64,000 nt of DNA. Origin: Aristolochia californica. Lineage: Eukaryota > Streptophyta > Magnoliopsida > Piperales > Aristolochiaceae. This document shows, piece after piece, positions 21,520 through 32,424 of the stretch (its first letter is position 1; every line of letters starts with the position of its first letter). The position numbers and the translations under genes are program-made. The notes below the pieces were generated by a model. The model saw nothing but the letters and a program-made list of their open reading frames with translations, was not told the DNA's origin and ran no database searches. The stretch is from the NCBI GenBank assembly GCA_029961685.1, contig JARWKL010000012.1, forward strand, positions 14,729,227 through 14,793,226, written 5' to 3'.

Positions 21520-22600
21520 TAAATTGCATTTAAAAGTTGAACTAATTAAATAACTATTTAAGATGTTTATTTTTTAAAATTTTAAGTTTTGAAAATAATT
21601 TTGACATCCAATCGAACGGGAAAGATTGGCCCTCCTCCATTCACTTTTTTGGTGCGTAAAAGGAAGCGGGTTCAGCTTCCTCTATTATTGCTCTATCTCG
21701 CTCGGACATGGAAATGGGGTAGCAAGTGCAGGCAGTAGGAGGGCTTCCCCTACCATTTCTGTCCTCCCCTCGGGCTCGGAACATGGAAATAACTGGAAGG
21801 GCCTTTCCCTTGTGGATCCCTTGCTACTTCCGGAGATGGGAAGGGGAGAGGCATCAAGGGCTGACGTTCTCTGGTTTCCAGTTAAATTTTGATGAGAGAA
21901 AGCTGGTCAAACAATTTTTAAGCTCTGCAGGTGTCAGAATCACTCAATCAAGGTCAGTGAGCATCCACAAATATTTCACACGAAGTAGAACATTAAATTA
22001 CAGCACACTACTCGTTTCTGGAAGCATATCCAAAGACTCCACAAACTTCATATTCATTTACAGTTTCCATCAGAAACAACCTTTCAGCAGTTTATAGACT
22101 GCGCATCAAGACAGTGAGGAAGTGAGCCTCTTCAGAAGCTGAAGACACTTTGAGCAAATGCTTGAGCCACACTTCCAAAGATCCGATAAGCTCTACTCTT
22201 ACCTTTCCGTCTATCCAACACAAGATATTATGACCAGCCTACACATGCAATCGACATATTACTCACATAACCAATACAATAAATCAGAAGATGAGAGCTA
22301 TTATAGTCGCGCCATATTATGTCTTAAAATCAAGGTGGACTACTTGGCAACCTCAATTTGCCAAATGATTGTAGCATGCCAGCAGGGAGGCAAGGGGCAC
22401 CTATATGTTTTGTCCCCTTCAAGAAGGTGGCCTCACAGCATGTGAGCTGTCTGAAAGAAACCGAAACTTTTAAGTGGATTTGTAACAGCCACAGCTCTAT
22501 GGCTTTACCAATTAATGCAGACATTTTTCATTCCAATGGCCATTCTCTGAGTACTTGAATTTTGCTCAGTACTTCTCGTCAAGTAGACAGGAAACGACTA
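21520..22600. other. sequence downstream of the Rab5 gene
   Basis: More balanced base composition than the flanks, no recognised coding sequence. Part may be 3' UTR of the minus-strand Rab gene. A 3'-UTR intron is conceivable because gtatct directly follows the stop codon and a ttgtag acceptor-like site lies near 22600. Needs transcript evidence. Confidence 0.3.
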
Positions 22601-22736
22601 CAACAGATACAAGTAGTGGAAAAAAGGGACTTGGGAGTGCTACTTTTTTCTTTTTAGTAGAACACTATTAATTAGTAGATCTTTGCAAGTTAAGTAAGAT
22701 ATTTGAATTAAAAAAGAAAACAGAAAATGAAGATAC

Positions 22737-24546
22737 CTAGGAACAGCAGGCTGCAGCCCGTGATCTTTCTGGTGGCCTATCCACAAGGACCATTCCTGTT
22801 GGATTTTGTGCAGGCTGGGCTCGAGGCAATCTTCTTGCTGTTTATACAGAAAACCAAAGAATGAGATAATGGCCATGAACTCCTGGTCCTCATTACCACT
22901 CCAAAGCAGAAATTAAACACAGGATTAGAAGATTCAAACCATAGCATAGAATCTTAATTTGCATAAACTAATTAGAACAAAAAGGTGTCTTTCAAAGACT
23001 AATAGTTTTGTACATTCATGCTATCTACAAGTTGCAAAAATGCAAATGACCATGCATAAGTGTCATGAAGAACTTGGCAACTGTGCAAACTAGCACTTTG
23101 ATTGACTTGGAATAATGCATTGGAACTCAGCAACAGTGAGAAAATGCATCTCAAAAGATGATTTTATCGTACCAATTTCATAGAATATATCATTCACGTT
23201 AATAGCAGTTTTAGCAGAGGTTTCCATGAAGAAAAGACCGTTCTCTTCAGCATATATCCGTGCTTCCTGTAAAACAGAAATGAACTTTTAAGAACTCAAC
23301 AAACATACCATAAAATTTTACTACAAAACTGATGATATTGCATGTCCAAAACAGACATCTTAAATAAACATACTTGCGAATGACTGAGAAGACATATATC
23401 AGCTTGCACAGACATCATAATCGACCACCATTTGCAAAACACTCTATTTGCATGGGAATTCTTATCAAGAGGAAAATATGGCAAATTGTCTACTTTTGTG
23501 TAATTTCAAACACCAATTTTTACATCCAAAGTGCCAAGTAAGACAACCAACAGATATCTAATCAAATCCAAATAGCATCCCTAAAGGACATTATAGATTT
23601 TTTTTGAAATGGCAATATGCCTTTATTTTAGTAGACTAAGCAATCTAAAGAGTATAACATAAAGTACAATTCAGCCAAGGAGAGCTAGAGGGGAAGAGAG
23701 GGTCCAAAAGCAAGACATTCATCCAGAAACCCCAGCTTCGGCAAGGCTGTCTGAGACTGAATTTACTGATTTGGGGGACCTTGCTCCATGGAATCTATCA
23801 TTCTGCCAATAGATCAGCTATTTCATCAAGTACACGCTGTAGTTTCCAAGGATGGGCAGTTTCTTACTCATCCATCCAATGATAAAAGCTGAAGCACCTT
23901 GTACTATCAATTGACCAGAAAAGTTTTGACCAAATATCCTAGTTCCCGCCAATAGTACTCTTGCCACAGCTTCATTAGAACCACAACAACCTGCTGCCCT
24001 TAAAATGCCAATAGAATTCCTTCATTATTGTCTATGATCCCACCACCAATCCCCATAGGCCCGACACTGCCTAGTGAGGACCCATCAAAGTTCAATTTCA
24101 ACCACTTAGGTGGGAGGAAGGGGGCATGGGGTGCTTGCCCATAAGAGAGTTCTATGAATCTTTTCTAATTACACCTCCCAAAGTGCTTGTATACATCTCA
24201 AAGGTTCTGCTATTTCTATCCAACCATAGGTACCAAGGAACCACAACAATTGCTACCTTCCTCAGTGCCTTCATATACTTTTGTTGTGTGGTATTGCTGA
24301 ATGAATTCTGAGGATGATCTGGAATTGCAATTAGGTATACAAACTTTGAGAAAATGCCTCCACATATAACATAAATAAAGCTAAAATGCAGGAGAAGATG
24401 ACTGCTTTTTTCTACATCTCCACATAACTTGCAAATGTTATTGAGTATAAGAGTTCAGAATCCAAGATTGAAATTACTACACCAGAACCATTTTCTTCTA
24501 TGGCCTTTGGAGTAACGTGATCAACAATATCATCAACAACATTCAT

Positions 24547-24587
<41 letters not shown>

Positions 24588-27500
24588 CAGCAGCACTCAT
24601 GCATTCACATTGTGACTCCCACTAAAAAACAAAAGGCAAAGAGGAGTTTCCAAAGTTTTCCTTTTGCAGCAGGTCGAACGATGCCCAGGCTGGGTTAAAG
24701 CCAACATTGCCAAATGAAAAAGGAGAATGGATCAATGCTGCAGATGAGACACAACAATCTTTATAATGTTTATGTGAATCAGGAGGCAGAAGAAAACCTA
24801 CCCTGAACTTGAGTTCAATGATCAAGTTCAGTGACTGGTACTGAAGCCTGCATCAGGACCAAGCTACTGTTATGTTTCCAGTCTCATGCAGCAAGGGGAC
24901 TTAGCTTAGATGGTTGGGGACCTTGTACATGTGGATTTTTTATTGGGAGGGCAAGTTGTGATAGGGAAGAATTAGGGTTTTGGGTACGGTTGGTTGGAAG
25001 GATGAAAGGGAGACTTACGCTAGGCTGTATGGTTCGGTTGGGACCTAGTGAGGGTCTAGGGTCAGTTTTTGCTATTCGAAGAGTCGGCTAATGTGTGGGA
25101 ATAGGAGGAGATATGATTAGGGTTCAAGAATAAGAGAGGGTCTCGAGAGGCTTGAGGGACTAGCTAGGCCTGGTCATGAGTAAATAGGGAGAGGATGAGG
25201 GTTTATATAGGCAAGGGAGAGGCTAATGGATTAGAATTGGTAGAAAGAATTGGAGAGGACTAGATTACTTGGGAGAGAAGATAGAGAGTTAGAAAGTGAG
25301 GGAGAGAGTTGGTGTGGGATTAGATAGGCAATTTGGGAATGTCACTTAGGTTTCATGGAGTACGGAGGAGGAAGGTGGTTGGCTGAGAGTTAGACTTGTA
25401 GATTAGGGAGGAGAGCTTATGGAGGAAGTTTGTGTAGGAGGACACTAGAGAGAAGAGGGTTAGCTCCTAACAAGGTTAGGGTTCATGTGGAATTCCTAGG
25501 TAGACTAGGACTTCTAATGGCTGGTAGGTAGAGTGGTTCAAGAGGGTGGTGAGGGCTGAATAGGTATAGTCGGACTATAGGTTGGGTGAGGGAGCTTGGC
25601 TAGTGGAAGGGGTTATGTGGTTCACATGGAATGAGGTGGCTAGGATGGAAGATAGAGCCAATGGAAAAGGAGTTCCTCTAGGTGAATATGGTTGTACTTT
25701 TGGGCTTAGCACAAGGTGGGTTAGACTCGAGTGCTACTAGGGAAACATCGGGGGCGATGGTGGAAAGCTAAAAAAATGGATGATGGACCTTAAAAGCTGT
25801 GATGGATAAAAACCAGGTTAGTTGCCTTGTTGAAAAACAAGTACAAGAGCATTTTGGTCATTTCACTTTATCCTCACTCTCATATCTTGGTGTAGTCTTG
25901 TTCCTTATGTTGAATGGTCTATGGTCCAATTTTCATGTATATGAGACATTTAGAATAGGTGATATAAGAAGATTAGGGTCTCACTTAAGTGAGGGGCATT
26001 ATTGTAATTTTGATCAACCCACTTAAATAAATAGGTTGGGGGTTGTGCATGATCTCCAACACAGCTCTCTTTTGGAGCTTCCTCCATAGTCTTTCTCTCT
26101 CATTCTCTCTCCATTTCTCTCTCTCTTCTTAATTTTTACACAACTAGTTGACCTTTTATCATTGCTCGGATACCTTGGGGTGGCAAAAGCGGTTTTATTT
26201 GTAATTGATTAAATGAAATAACTCCAGGCCTTACACTATTTATAAAATCAATTGCTTGGACTCCCAAGCTTCTACTGATCAAATGTGTGCTAACCAAACC
26301 TTAGTCTGACTTTGATTGACTAACTGACTCTAACTCAAAACTCCTCGATCATTGAACCCGGACATCTTCATGTGCTTCATCTAGTTGAGCTCTATACTCG
26401 ATTTCTTGGCCAAGAGATTGTTTCCTCCTCTTGCACTCCTGAACTCAAGTTCCTGCTTCTCCTGCAAGTCTTCTTTTTCGTGTGGACTCCTAGACTCTGC
26501 ATTTGTTGAATCTAGACTGACTCCTGAATACTGAACATAGACTACATCCCACAAACATTGAACTTGGACTCAATCCTACTCTACTGGCCCATGCAGAGGC
26601 CTTTTACCCTCATTCTTTCAATCTTTCCCTCACGGCCAGCATGGCCTATCCCTAGACACAACTGGGGTTCATAACAGTTTCCAAGGTGGGCTCCCACCAT
26701 ACCAAAGGAATTCCATATGGATATATCAGTTCCATAGAGGTGTTGCAACCTTGCACATCAATTGAACAAGGAAATCTTTTACGATCAGCACTACCAATTC
26801 AGCTAATAGCTTAGGTCGTGAGTAATTTTCTACATCTTAGCAGTAGAGAGCCCGTGTCTATAGAAGTAGCTTTGCAATATACATGCATGCACTGGAAGGT
26901 TGGGTTGTCAAGCACCAATGGCCCACATAGACTCCCCATAAGATCCATGTGGCTGAGGTCCATAGGGTGATCATTGACACCTTATAAGGTCAACAAACCT
27001 CACAGTTCGAACAAATCAGAAGAGCAGAGATCAGTTAGAAAATTTAAAATACCTAGAAGATCTCCCACACGCAATTCACCACCTCAAAAGTTACATGCAC
27101 CGGTATGATTTCCTTATTTCTTCCATTACTCGTCATTACTTTCCTCTCAAGTCAAGTTGTAGTATCCTTCTTTTACCAAGAAACCATAGTTGAAAAATGT
27201 AAAAGTAAATATAAACTGTACTTCCAAGGCAGAGAAGCATATTGCACATGTATTAGATGCAGTTTGTTGATTTCTAGGGTCAACACATAAACACAAGATC
27301 TCAAGGGAATGAGAGAAGAGAGAAACTCTAGCTCTTGGGAGAGAAGAGACAAGAAACCAAGGGAGAGAAAGAAGAGGAAAAGAGAGAAGTATAAGGACGA
27401 ATTTGGGCTAAGAGGAAGAAGCTTGAATGCTCCACCCAATGGCTTGAAGCTGTATTTACAGTTATGGGAAGATGTTTACAGTGACTACAATGCCCTTAGG

Positions 27501-30500
27501 GCTACATGCTTCAAAAAGAAAAAGACATAAGAGGACATACATCAGGTTGCTTAATTATGATTTTATGTCATTTCTATGGAAGTTCTCCTTATTTACTAGT
27601 TATGTCACCCCTACACACAAGGGTGTCTCTTAACACTCCCCCTCAAGCAGGTGTTTGTAACTCCACTTTGCAAATAATAATGGTCGTATATTAGAAAAGA
27701 AATTATAAACGTGTGTGGCTTGAAAAGGAAATATTGATTGCCTTACTTTGATTGATCTTGTTCTTGTTCACATCGTGCTTGTAGTATTCATCTTGTTCTC
27801 TCCCTAACTTGGATATTCTAGTCACATAAATATTGATTACCTCAACACGTGGAATTTTTCATTGTTGGTTATATCTTTCTTGTACTTCTTCTTCTACTTC
27901 TCCCTCTCAAATTGGGGATCTCTTTGATCTTTACCAAGAGACCCAACTTGCACAACATAATAGTATACCAATCAAAACGGTCAAAGCCTGAAACACACTC
28001 CGCTCAATTTCAATGGCGAAAAAACATCCCAACTTTGGGTCACAACAAAGAAACTAATCACTTTGTAATGGTAACTCAAACCTCTTGGGTGAAGAATAAA
28101 AGACTTAACTCAAGTTGGATGTTAGGCACACTCCTATACTTTTTAGGTAGTGGATCTAGGCATTGTTCTGAAGTGATGAAAACACAAGATAATAAACTAA
28201 AAAAATACTAGAGAGAAACAACTTTATCTGGAAGGAGGTGACTATGCAACACTCAAACTTCCAAATGAATCTAGAATGTGACTTTTTTTTTTTTTGAAAA
28301 ACAAGGGGAGACTATAACGGTAGAATTGAATTAACTTAACAAATTTGACCAAGTATGACTTTTGGGGGTGCCCAAGTTTGACTCAAGAGGGAGATAAAAA
28401 AATTCCTTTACGAACATGATGAATAAGAAAACTTAAAAAATATGTATTTTCAATAAGAAAGCTTTTGGATGAAACATAATAATGGAAACTTTCTAAAAAT
28501 TGACTTCTCATATAAGGCAATTACTTTTTAACACAATTAGAGCAATATGGAAAGAAAATATTCAAGAGATAAATTCTAGAATAAGGGAGGTTTAGAAAAC
28601 TAATATTTGGAGTTTAGAATGAGGAAACAAGACTTTTTAATTCAAAAACATAAAACTTCGTCAAAAAAAAAAAAAAAACTCAACTCACATGGGGAAAGAC
28701 TTCTCTTAAGGAAATTAATGTGATGTGAGATTAAAGAAAGAAAACTTTAATAAAAGAAAGATATACAAGTTGGTAAAATCTTAACTAAAGTTTGAAAACA
28801 AATAGGAAACTTAACTGACATTAGCAACTCAAAAAGTGAAGGGAAGGAGAGAAGGGAGGAACTCTAGCTCTTGGGAGAAAAGAGACAGGAAACCACATGA
28901 GAGAAATAAAAGGAAAAGAGAGAGAGGTATTAGGATGAATTTGAACCAAGAGGAAGAAGAGGCTTGAATACTTTACCCCATGCCTTGAGGTTGTATTTAT
29001 AGTTGTGGAAGGACATTCACAATAACTACAATGCCCTTAGGGCTACATGCTTCAAAAGGAAAAAGACATAAGAGGACATACATCAACTTATATAGTTACA
29101 ACTCTATGTCATCCCTCTGGAAGTTCTCCTTATTTACTAGCCATGCCACCCCTACACATGTGGCTATCTCTTAACACAGTAAAACATATAAAGTACATTT
29201 TGAACTATTAGTAGCTAAATACAAACCCTATGATACCCAAACAACATAGATAATCGTAACACAATTTGCCGAGAATTACTTAGGATACACAATCGAGAAC
29301 GAATGACTGGTTGAGATTCTTATACTACTTATGCTGAAGTTAATTTGAACATTACAATCATAAATGATTGCAAAATATAGCTATATATCATGTGAAAATC
29401 TCATGAAGAATGAGACTTTTCAAACTCTAGAAGAAAAAAAAATAACACGCCAATCACCAAGAATTGGAACTTAAACAAATACAAGAATGGCTAAATAGAC
29501 TTAAAACTAGACTACTGACTAAAAAGAACAGGTTCATGTTGAGAATAAACTACTTGCCTCAGCTGTGACCTTGCGTTTATCTTCTAAATCAGCTTTATTT
29601 CCAGCCAGAGCCATCACCATGTTTGGATTACCTGGAATGAAATCCAAATGCAGGTAAAATCACAACAGACAAAGTTAATCTCAAGCCTAGTACATCAGCA
29701 AACAAAAGAACCAGATGCTGTGTGCATAATGGAAACAAGAAAGTACTGTCACACTCTTCTATTATCAAATTACATCTTTAAAAATCAACTTCATTGGTAA
29801 ATCACGAAATAAACTTTCAAACAGCAGAAAATCACCTTGTTTTTGAAGCTCTTGCACCCACTTCTTAGCCCGCAAAAAGGACTCCTAAAATTCCATCAGG
29901 GAAGAAACAGGAAAAAAAAAATTCAATAAACGGAAAGAAAACCCTCCCACGAAAATTAAAACTATGGAGCTGATAAAAATCAACATCACGAGCGAATGGC
30001 AAGATCAAACGGAAATACACTGTTTTCCCCATTCTATCAAGTTGTAACCCATAAAAAGTAATGATTGAATTAAATTTAGAAGAGAAATTGAAATACATAA
30101 ATTTCGATAACTGCATCGACAAATTACCGTGCTAGAAATGTCATAGACAATGATTGCGGCAGCTGCTCCTCTGTAATACATAGGAGCCAGGCTATGGTAT
30201 CTCTCCTGCCCGGCAGTATCCCAAATCTCAAATTTCACAGTGGCATCGTTGACTGCCAAAGTCTGTGAAAAGAAAGCAGCTCCAATTGTCGATTCCTGCC
30301 ATTCGAGAAGCCCAAAACATAGTAAATAATCATTTTCAACATAAAACCTTGAGCCAGAAAATAACAGAGAAAATTTTCAATAATTTTACGAGGATCGATA
30401 CGTTCTCAGATCATCAACCAAAAACCCCTTAAAAAAACGAAGACCGAAAAAAACAACCTGAAATTCCAAAAATTGGCCTTTGACAAAGCGCAAAACCAAG

Positions 30501-30664
30501 CTGGATTTGCCGGCGCCCATGTCGCCGAGAAGAACCTGCACATGGACATGAAGAAAGAGTCATTCCAGAAATAAATAGCAATCGAAGAAATAAAATTGAA
30601 TCGATGAGATGATGATCAGACTCACAAGCTTGGCATTGATATTGTTGTTACCGATCGTAGCCAT
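22737..30664 (-). CDS. RABF2: Rab5-family small GTPase (plant RABF2, RHN1-like), seven exons
   Basis: Exons, in transcription order: 30626-30664, 30458-30535, 30128-30295, 29836-29884, 29558-29631, 23173-23266, 22737-22837; 603 coding bases, 200 residues, the usual family length. The start [13 protein letters not shown] is the first ATG of the conserved frame. Visible: P-loop GDMGAGKSS, effector loop [20 protein letters not shown], guanine-binding NKAD and ETSAK, and a C-terminal CC pair near the end (CCS) for prenylation. The protein should act on prevacuolar/late endosomes in vacuolar and endocytic traffic (family knowledge). GDMGAGKS and KVTAEEAR favour the RHN1-like subgroup. Introns are GT-AG except intron 5, which is GC-AG. 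Frame is intact. Confidence 0.95.
23598..24440 (-). mobile_element. LINE (non-LTR retrotransposon) 3' end
   Basis: On the minus strand: a zinc-finger-like [16 protein letters not shown] (24390-24440, zf-RVT type), then [13 protein letters not shown] (about 24075-24115), start of the plant LINE RNase H domain, then [17 protein letters not shown] with stops, ending in a short A tail (T8 on plus, 23598-23605). Truncated 5', a common LINE state. Lies sense within the Rab intron. Confidence 0.8.
24548..24586. repeat. GT dinucleotide microsatellite
   Basis: About 39 bp of perfect (GT)n within intron 5. Confidence 0.95.
24840..25780. other. purine-rich intron tract
   Basis: About 900 bases on the plus strand dominated by G and A with many 'gggag', 'tagg' and 'gagg' motifs, hence pyrimidine-rich on the transcribed Rab strand. 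No ORF with family similarity, no repeat partner. Confidence 0.5.
26870..27015 (-). pseudogene. possible copia integrase scrap
   Basis: Minus-strand frames give ICSNCEVC (knuckle-like) and [13 protein letters not shown], resembling the pre-integrase end and integrase start (P.DL.HMDL.GP) of copia. Very short and shifted. Confidence 0.4.
27265..27634 (-). repeat. 3' LTR of F
   Basis: About 370 bp, minus-strand start tgttaagagacaccc, end aaatcaaca. Matches E 12015-12389. Confidence 0.85.
28830..29176 (-). repeat. 5' LTR of F, 3'-truncated
   Basis: Minus-strand start tgttaagagatagcc. Homology to the other LTR ends near 'cttcccttc', with the terminal bases and PBS gone. Confidence 0.8.
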
Positions 30665-30900
30665 CAAATTCACAGGAAAGAGCTCCGATTTTACACAGAA
30701 AAATGTTCACACAATTTGGTGATCGACGATGTTAGCTCTCTGGGCCTTGCTTTCGTCTGCAACAAAATGCAGAGAAAGCAGGACGGTGGGGGGTTGTTAT
30801 ATTCTTAAGAGGAAGGAAAGGAAGTAGTTGCCGGGGAAAGACTCCTTGACTCTCAACTTGGGTACGGCCGTCTACAAAAGAAAAATGTAAATATTAAATG
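30665..30900 (-). promoter_or_regulatory. 5' UTR and proximal promoter of the Rab5 gene
   Basis: A TATA-like element (aatataac on the minus strand, about 30795-30803) lies about 135 bp upstream of the ATG. The intervening sequence is more balanced in composition and probably 5' UTR. The transcription start is not determinable from sequence. Confidence 0.35.
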
Positions 30901-31849
30901 ACGGAATCACCCTCCGTGGGTTCATCAAATGACAAGAAAAGAATCCTTGTTTAAATTAATCTTCTTGTATAAGCCGTTTCAAGGTGGAGTGCCTTAAACA
31001 CCTCTCTTTGAAAATGACCTTCATCGCCTCTATTTTGGTTTTACTCCTATTGGCGTCTATTTTAAAATCCAATAATTTAAATGAGAAGGGGCGGAGCTGG
31101 ATGCCAGTTTTTTCTGCAAGCTTTCCCTTGACACGCCAACCTCTACTCAGGAGTCCTCTTAGAAATTTTTGTTATTTCTTCATAAAAATTCCCAAGTTAG
31201 AGCTAAAAAAATTGTAACCCTAATTCTTTTAATTTACTCCAATAATAAATTATTTATTATTTTATTTTAGTCAAAAATAAATGAGACGCCTTTGGTGCAT
31301 GTTAGAACATCTAATATTTTTGCCTCCTATGTAAAGAATAAAGTTAAGAATCGTTAGACCAAATTCTAGCAAAAGATAGTCCCCTCCAATCACATGAAAA
31401 AAATTGATAAAACTCATTTATTTTGGAACTTGATCTAGCATATTTGATCCCTTTTATAATAAAGAAAATAAAAATAAATTAATTTATAATTTACAATATA
31501 TATTCATTATTTGGACAAGCCAGAATTTAGCAAGGACCTTTTAGATTCTTCTTCTTTATAGGATTTCCAAATATCTGATTTTTCTTAGTGTTGTGAATGG
31601 ATATCAGATATTGTCTTGACATATATTTTGCAAATGGGATTGTATCAAGTTGGCTTGAATAATATCACAATATGTTTCATTCACATGTTACCCATTATCA
31701 TATAAGAAACCAATATATTCCCTCGATGAATAGCAAATTTAAAATGTGTGTATATAGGAGGAGCTGAAGGAGGAGGGGAAGTGGTATGCCTAACTCGATT
31801 AATTATTAGGTCCGAAGTCAAGTTCAAGTTCATTTGCATTTGCTTAAAA
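30901..31849. other. unassigned intergenic sequence
   Basis: AT-rich with no gene, LTR or repeat seen. Confidence 0.5.
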
Positions 31850-32027
31850 GGGTCTGTTTGGAACTTGTAAAAAAGAAAATGAAAATTTGACCATTATTAT
31901 TCCAAAAAATAATTAGTAAAAAATAAGATAATGATCAAATTATCCTTTTCACTAATTATTTTTGGGAATAATAATAGTCAATTTCTTTTTTTTTTCTTTT
32001 ATTTTCTATGGGTTTCCAAACAAACCC
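31850..32027. mobile_element. foldback MITE, 178 bp
   Basis: Termini gggtctgtttgga and tccaaacaaaccc are inverted repeats. The inner arms (ccattattattcc...aattagt and actaatt...ggaataataat) continue the pairing, leaving a loop of about 35 bp. Flanks taaaa on both sides. TIR resembles Tourist/PIF-Harbinger MITEs, though hAT cannot be excluded. Confidence 0.75.
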
Positions 32028-32424
32028 TAAAAGAGTAAAGTTGAATAAATCAAATTAGATTGAATTAGACCAAATCCTCATTCTTTTTTTGCTTAATATT
32101 ACTAACATAAAGCTCATAAATTTTAAATTTGATCTATTTTATCATCTCTATTTTATGCACTAATTTTTTATTTTCAGCGCATTAACTCAAACTCATGTGA
32201 GGCAACTATAGGTTAGATGTGAATCAACCTATTTAACAAAAAGTTAAGGCGTTCAATGTGCTTTGGACTTTGGACTTCATGTTTGTAGAATTTATTTCCG
32301 CGTTGGCGTCTGAACGTGGAAAACATGACGCGGATGCATACCAGAGGGATCCGTGCACCTATTTTGTCTCGTTAAATGCGTTGACGAGGTCAAATATTTT
32401 TCTCATAGGAGGCTTGTCATGTTA

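Larger units (their letters stand above)
27265..29176 (-). mobile_element. element F: non-coding LTR element in Rab intron 5
   Basis: 3' LTR 27265-27634, preceded on the minus strand by PPT ttgagggggag. 5' LTR about 28830-29176, lacking its last 30-40 bp and the PBS through deletion. Flanks cagtt (27260-27264) and cagta (29177-29181) form a near TSD. The internal 1.2 kb lacks coding domains and matches D and E. It is in the same orientation as the gene. Confidence 0.82.
23267..29557 (-). other. intron 5 of the Rab5 gene, 6.3 kb, GC-AG
   Basis: The donor reads GAG|GCAAGT and the acceptor GTTTTACAG|GAAGC, so frame and the conserved TAEEAR are preserved only with a GC donor. The intron holds a LINE 3' end, a GT microsatellite, a purine-rich tract, a copia scrap and LTR element F. 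The other five introns are 90-335 bp. Confidence 0.85.

Noticed and set aside
24831..25091. 86-codon ORF in Rab intron
   Set aside because: Glycine-rich reading of purine-rich DNA with no family match or splice context.
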